Assembly: GCF_049243985.1 (NCBI RefSeq)
Contig: NC_135369.1
Coordinates: 19,990,533-20,054,532, forward strand
Direction: 5' to 3'
Source: Paroedura picta
Lineage: Eukaryota > Chordata > Lepidosauria > Squamata > Gekkonidae
DNA length: 64,000 nt
A program made the translations under genes and the position numbers. Every line of letters starts with the position of its first letter. The first letter of the stretch is position 1. Below, piece after piece: positions 34,754-64,000 of the stretch. The notes beneath the pieces were generated by a model, which had not been told where the DNA came from, ran no database searches, and saw only the letters and a list, made by a program, of their open reading frames with translations.

Positions 34754-35885
34754 GTGGGGGCTGCGTGAGACAGAGCATGCATTGCTGGAAATAATTCAAG
34801 CCAGTTGCTAGTCTTGTTATCCTACAGGCTTTGGCTCCATCCCTGCGAGTGGGTGGACAGATGTCTCTTGGGACACGTGCAGATAAATGCATGCACTGGA
34901 AAGGTAAATAAGCGTTCAGTGCACATAGCTCGCCACGGCACATTTTTGTATCAGACTGGTGGGAAATTACTTTAAAAAAAAATAAAGCCTAGCTGTAATG
35001 GAAAGAATATGCACTTTCCTGGTTCTTAAAACAGAGGCTGTATCGGTAAGGTGGAAAACACTGGAAGAAGTGGCAAAGAGGGGAAAGAAGCACAACTTAA
35101 TTGCCTCCACCCATTCATTCCCTTTTCACTTTAAAAGGATCCCCCCCCCAATAAAAACCGGCTGATCTGTGAATCCACATCCCATCCTGCCCCATCATGC
35201 CTAATGCGACCATCTACTCCACTCTGGGTCCCTGATACTTCTGTGGGTTCCCCCAGCATGCTGGCACAGGCCTGACTAGCAGGTGTTTGGCCACAGCTCT
35301 GGACAGGACCTGATGAGCAGACAGCCAATGCTTTGCTCCAAGCTGTCAATAGTATGAATGCTAAACAAAGACTTATGGGAAATACATTGGAAAAACCACC
35401 ATGGCTTTGAGAGATATGATAACATAAGTGGACTGTGCAAACTAAAAGGAAAGCAAAACAAGAGATGTAATCTTGGGTAATACAGATGCCTGGTAAACTA
35501 TGGAGCTTTTAAGAGCAGGACCAAGCCCATTGGCAGCGGCTAGTGACCAGGTAGGGTAGATGAAACAGAGCGCATTTCCACACGTCAAAAAAGTAGTGTT
35601 ATGCCAACTGAATGGCGTAGTGCTCGATATTGCTGCACCTCCATCCAGCCATTCCTCACCTTCTTGCCATCTCGCTGTAGTCTGCTGCCTTTTTGAACTT
35701 CTTACACTCCACAAGCACTGCTGGAAATGGTGGAAGAAAGCAGCACGGTTTATACGCAACTCTCTTCTACCTGTCAATCAATCCAGGCAGCCAGTCCCCT
35801 TTCTCCTTTTTTTAAAGGTCCCACGATGCCTGCCATTTTTTAAAAATTAATAGTTCTCCACTGAAACGCCTTTGCATCTAATCAT

Positions 35886-35962
35886 AGGAGATTGTAAGCC
35901 CCTTTGGGACTCCTTCGGGTAGAGAAAAGTGGCATATAAGAACTTCTCCTCCTCCTCCACCT
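35886..35962 (+). mobile_element. Family A SINE 3' fragment
   Basis: 'attgtaagcccctttgggac', 'ttcgggtagagaaaagtggc' then a CTC/CTT-rich tail. It is a 5'-truncated copy. Confidence 0.65.
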
Positions 35963-36469
35963 CCTCTTCATCTGTCCTTCTCTTGGGAGGCCCAGTGTTG
36001 TAACACCCAGAAAGGTTTATGCTTGGAAGCCTAGGTTTCTGTCCTACACTGAAACCAGAACTTTCCGAATGTCAATATATATATATCGCTTTTTATTTCA
36101 ACACTTCAATGCCAATAAACACACAACACACACAATTCCATTCTAGCAATGAGGGAAGGCAATTCCAGACATTAAAATTATTATTTACACGAAGGCTGGA
36201 GTTGGAACCAAAGTGTGACAACAAAACCATTAGACGTGACACTTTGTTCTTTGTCTCTCAAGAACTGTCCATCTTTACCAGTTGGTGACTCTTGTTAGGC
36301 CGCAAAACCCACAGGGAATGCTAAAGCCTTCTTTAACCCTCCCAGGATTCTCTGAGGATGTGGGTGAAGCTAAGACATAAATAAAACAGCAGAGAAGTTA
36401 AGGTACGTTAAAAGGCTGTCTGATGGCGGCTTTTGTCCTCTCCTTTTGCCCCCAAAGGCCTTGCACACA

Positions 36470-36475
36470 TTTATT
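36470..36475 (-). promoter_or_regulatory. RAB11A-like: Candidate poly(A) signal of the RAB11-like gene
   Basis: AATAAA on the minus strand is followed within a few bases by TGTGTG, a plausible GU-rich downstream element. It is the first well-placed AATAAA on this strand after the stop that I found by eye. Confidence 0.35.
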
Positions 36476-36922
36476 GTGTGAGAAGTTGTATATGAAATAG
36501 CCAGAATTGCCAAGTTGATCAACAAAGGAGAAGAGGGAACCAAATCCCTTTGCCAGAACTAACTTTTAAAAACCCCACCTGAATGGGCAAGACAAAGTTA
36601 CCAATGGGATGATATGGGATGAGGAAGAATGATATTACTTTAGCTTGGCTGAATGGTGAAAGTGGAGAGCTGGCTACAAAGCTGCCTGTCAGCCACTTAA
36701 ATGTGCGTCCCTGGCCAGACCTGATTGGCAAGTTGCGCTTTTAGCAAGCAGGCACACCCAGAACATTAAATTCTTTGAAGCAATTGCAAAAGGCAATGTC
36801 AAATCTTGAGGGAAGGGGCCACCAAGATTCATAGCCCCATAGGGAGACCCACCTTGGGCATGCCTCACATTGGCCTCTTAACCGAGGCCACAACTCACTC
36901 AGTGGAGCCCTAGATGCTATCC

Positions 36923-37058
36923 CAGGGGTAGTCAACCTGTGGTCCTCCAGATGTCCATGGACTACAATTCCCATGAGCCCCTGCCAGCGTTTGCTGGCAG
37001 GGGCTCGTGGGAATTGTAGTCCATGGACATCTGGAGGACCACAGGTTGACTACCCCTG
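36923..37058. mobile_element. Foldback hAT MITE (subfamily II) in the presumed RAB11-like 3' UTR
   Basis: A 136-bp palindrome flanked by tgctatcc and cgctatcc (7 of 8). Both arms carry 'ctgtggtcctcc'. If the 3' UTR extends as proposed, this hairpin is transcribed in the mature mRNA. Confidence 0.95.
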
Positions 37059-38115
37059 CGCTATCCTATTGTGTAGGAGTAGACCCTAGCTATAGGTCAG
37101 TATTGCGTTATGAAGAGGAGTGTTTGTTTTTTTAAATACAGGTCTAATTTGTCCTGGCTTCCCTCAAAGGTACTTTGAGAGTTGCAGCTCCCCTGAAGAG
37201 GCTGACATTAACCATCTCTCACAGAACTATCCTTCCCAAGGTTCCTCTGGGAAAGTCATGAGGGAATGTGAATTTCATTTCAGACTGGTTTGAGTTCAGA
37301 GACCTACATAGAAGGCAGAAGAGCACCAATTAGCTCAATTTTTCTGTATTTTGAGTGGGTGGAAGGAACACCAAACCCTTTTAATCTCTGCCTGGTTTTT
37401 GGAAGGTGGGAGGAAAATCGCAACTACTTGTGTGGGTTTTTTTTGGGGGGGGGATTGTTTTTGGGAGGGGAGGGGGGCTGTTTGCACATAACATAGCCAG
37501 AGGAGGCCCTAAATAAAGGAGGAAGTATACAGTAGTCGGGGATGCAGCATGATAAAGATTTTACCATTGTGGGGTGTAGGCTATCTGCCTCAGAAACCAC
37601 CTGTGAACTCTTTACAGACTCCAGATCGCAGCAGGTAATACAAGGAGCCATATTTATAGTTGCATAACAACCACCATCTTCTTCCAGTGCATCCGTCTTC
37701 CAGGAACAGGATTAGGCCAGGAGGCTGGTCCTGAGGCCACATCAGGACAGCATCAGCGTCATCAGTAATGAAGGATATGGATGGGGGAGCTCTCTGCAGG
37801 GCCAGCTGGCATCCTTCCTTGGGTAGGCTTGAGCTAAGGGCCTCTAATTGCCTCTCTCTGGACCTTTACTGGCATTCTAAACAGTAGCTTCAAACAACCC
37901 TTATCTTGCAAGGCAAATCAGGATGTCCTACATCTAAAGCGAAGTGGTTAAAACATGAGGGGAAGGACATGATCCGGCATGCGCTTCTGTAGGACATGCA
38001 TGAAGCAGAACAACACATCGGAGATCGGATGCCAGAAGAAGGAGGAGGAGAAGGAAGGCCTTCCCAGTTACTCAGTGCTGTCCCAACTTGCTCTTCCCCT
38101 TGCTGTCCTGGCTGA

Positions 38116-62161
<24,046 letters not shown>

Positions 62162-62420
62162 GGTGAAGTAAGCTGATCCCCCAAGAACTGCTCCCCTATA
62201 AAATGTTTGAGAGCACACCTGTGCCTCTGTCCCAGGGCCAAGAAAAAGATTAAAAGAGGGTGACCTCACTACTCTGGGATTTCCTGGGTTTAGACCAGCC
62301 TCAGGTGGAACCGGCAGGGGAAGGCCTTAGAAAGTCTTACTCTGGTGGCCGATAGGTTAGGTTGCTACCCTCTGCCTTGGTTCTGATTGGCCTCTTGTTT
62401 TAGGCCTGGAATTTTATAGG
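62162..62420 (-). promoter_or_regulatory. RAB11A-like: Presumed 5' UTR and promoter region of the RAB11-like gene
   Basis: This is the DNA immediately upstream of the initiator ATG on the minus strand. A CCAAT box (minus strand) lies at 62386-62390, about 225 bp before the ATG. No TATA box and no strong CpG island is evident. No non-coding first exon can be excluded. Confidence 0.3.
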
Positions 62421-62607
62421 CCAACAGGCAAAGCGTTCACCTGGCTCAGGTAAGGAGGTGGGACGAGGCTTTTCGTTCCTTTTCTTAAAGGGCCAGAGTT
62501 TCATTCCTGGGAGAGGGAAGGTACGAAGCAGGGTGGGGTGGAAATGGTTCATTTCTGCACATTCATATATAGGTGGAGCATGGTTGATGTTGCTTGAATC
62601 AGATATG

Positions 62608-63408
62608 TGGTGGTTGTTTTCAATACACGAGAGGTTTCTGATCCCTTTGATGGTATACCACTGTTGTTGCAGAAAGTTTTTCTTTCAAAAAAAATCTCCA
62701 TTAAGCGGTCACAAAAGCCACACTATTGAATCTGGAACACCCAAAGTATTAAAAACATTGCATTTCTATTTCTATTTCTATTTTTATGTATGGATATATT
62801 TTATAAGTGTGGGAGCCTCTTCGTTCATGTGAGCAATCATCACCCTAAGTAGTCATACACAGATCTGTATATATATAGTTAATTGATTTTATTGCATTAC
62901 AATGCTCTTCCTAATATATTTTATCTATTTCACATTATCACCTTATAGTCCCCATTATTACACCACATGAGTGTATTTAAATAATGGTCTAATATTTAAA
63001 GGGAAGGGATTGAAGAAGGGATTGAAATGCATTTGGTTTTTCTGATTTTTTTCTCATTTATCCATGTGTCAAAATGCTTTGGAGTTGTGCAATAGTGCAT
63101 GATATGCTGATGTTTTAAAGTTTTATATGTGTGCATGTATTGAAATAAATATTTGCATTTTAATATTTACTATATTCTGTTGCTGCTCAACCTTTCAGGT
63201 TCCTGGCTTATGTATACAGTTTGGATTACTTTGTTCCCTCTTTTGTTGTTTCATTGTTGTTTTGAATACACAAGAAATTTCTGATCCTTTTGAAAGTATT
63301 TTACTGGCACTTTAAAAAGTTTTCTTTTTTAAAATCTGTTAAGCAGTCACAAAAGCCACGTCACTGAAGCTGGAACGCCCAAAATAGTAAAAATGTTGCA
63401 ATTCTATT
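62608..63408 (+). repeat. Direct repeat pair upstream of the RAB11-like gene
   Basis: Arms of about 165 bp at 62608-62782 and 63248-63408 share 'aatacac.agag..tttctgat', 'cagtcacaaaagccac' / 'cggtcacaaaagccac' and 'aacattgca.ttctattt'. By eye they are roughly 80% identical. No coding frame lies between. Confidence 0.65.
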
Positions 63409-63414
63409 TAGAAT

Positions 63415-63670
63415 CCTAGAATCATAACATGGGAAGGGGGCCATACAGACCATCTAGTTTGAGTCAAACTGTGACCCTCCAGATGTCCATGGACTACAAT
63501 TCATGGGAATTGTAGTCCATGGACATCTGGAGAGCCGCAGTTTGATTACCCCTGACCCTGTTCAATGCAGGATCAGCCTAACACCTCCAGGATAAGAACC
63601 TGTCCAGCCACTGCTTGAAGATCACCATTGAGGGGGAGATCACCATCTCCTGTTAGCTGGTGGCAGAGCA
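63415..63670 (-). mobile_element. CR1 LINE 3' end interrupted by a foldback MITE
   Basis: The reversed CR1 end ('gccatacagaccatctagtt') breaks at about 63460 and resumes at 63556 ('gttcaatgcaggatcagcc'). The MITE (63460-63555) has both arms shortened and its left end is damaged. Confidence 0.8.
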
Positions 63671-63941
63671 GAGGACACTTTCAGAGTGCTAAAGGCTCCC
63701 CCCAATTATTGAAGTCTGCTCTATCCGCTTCATAGACATCCATATTACTTTATGGTTGCCAACCTCCAGGTGGCAGAACACAGTTTGAGTCCAGTGGCAC
63801 CTTTATAGGTAAAATGCAAGCAGGAGATCACCTCAGTTCAAAGAGGAGGGTGCTGCAGAGATGCCACCATGCTTGCGAGGTGATAGGTGGAAAATACGGG
63901 CAGGGCTTCATGTTAATTTCGGCCCACACTTTAACTATAAG

Positions 63942-64000
63942 TTGTTGTTGTTGTTGTTGTTAGGTACGAAGTCGTGTCCGACCCATCTCAACCCCATGGA
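63942..64000 (-). mobile_element. BovB LINE 3' end, runs off the window
   Basis: (TTG)n then 'ggtacgaagtcgtgtccgac' and 'ctcaaccccatgga', matching the copy at 5168. Confidence 0.8.

Larger units (their letters stand above)
24355..36469. other. Repeat-rich intergenic DNA between MEX3A and the RAB11-like gene
   Basis: The interval is dominated by plus-oriented CR1 3' ends (24.4, 26.4, 27.4-28.0, 28.8 kb), SINEs and MITEs. No gene was found. Parts without a named element, about 30060-30770, 31800-32340, 32580-33140, 33600-34530 and 34760-35880, show only short frames without domains. Confidence 0.6.
36470..38115 (-). other. RAB11A-like: Probable 3' UTR of the RAB11-like gene
   Basis: The stretch follows the stop on the minus strand down to a candidate poly(A) signal at 36470-36475. 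It contains a foldback MITE (36923-37058), otherwise no named repeat and no domain-bearing frame. The length of about 1.65 kb is inferred from the signal only. Confidence 0.35.

Noticed and set aside
62608-63408. Direct repeats as a pair of long terminal repeats
   Set aside because: No TG...CA ends, target duplication or internal retroelement text were seen, and arm divergence is high for so short a unit.

Overview
The window looks like nuclear DNA of a squamate reptile (a lizard; a gecko is possible but not shown). Two single-copy vertebrate genes lie in a dense background of squamate-type repeats: CR1 3' ends with ATTCTATG tails, BovB-type LINE 3' ends, tRNA-derived Sauria-like SINEs, 5S rRNA-derived SINEs, a SPIN-like hAT element and many foldback hAT MITEs.

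Genes. (1) The last coding exon of MEX3A (7952-9057, +) carries the end of KH1, all of KH2 and the C-terminal RING. Its first exon lies outside the window, so 1-7951 is intron. A long AT-rich 3' UTR follows, probably to about 13.43 kb. (2) A complete five-exon RAB11-subfamily GTPase gene runs on the minus strand (exons 62161-62122, 48189-47994, 46397-46204, 44195-44115, 38258-38116) and encodes 217 aa with a CCQNI prenylation tail. The two genes are tail to tail, as MEX3A and RAB25 are in human. However, this protein keeps the RAB11-type WDTAGQE switch II rather than the WDTAGLE of RAB25.

Layout. 0-7.9 kb: repeat-rich MEX3A intron with nested transposons, a BovB 3' end, a hairpin element with a hammerhead-like core, and a Helitron-like 3' end. 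7.95-13.4 kb: MEX3A exon and 3' UTR. 13.4-24.3 kb: AT-rich and repeat-poor, broken mainly by three foldback MITEs, one SINE and two other MITEs. 24.3-36.5 kb: CR1-rich intergenic DNA. 36.5-62.2 kb: the RAB11-like gene, whose introns hold an L2-type LINE fragment, a degenerate about 108-bp tandem repeat, a two-copy 812-bp tandem duplication made by recombination between MITEs, and a SPIN-like element with a perfect 8-bp target duplication. 62.2-64 kb: upstream flank with an old direct repeat and the start of another BovB 3' end.

The two genes have no known joint pathway: MEX3A is an RNA-binding RING protein, and RAB11-type GTPases direct recycling-endosome traffic. No endogenous retrovirus, CRISPR array, rRNA gene or functional tRNA gene was recognised. 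The most informative non-genic signals are the foldback MITE family, whose two arms change together between copies, and the MITE-MITE unequal crossover preserved in intron 1 of the RAB11-like gene.
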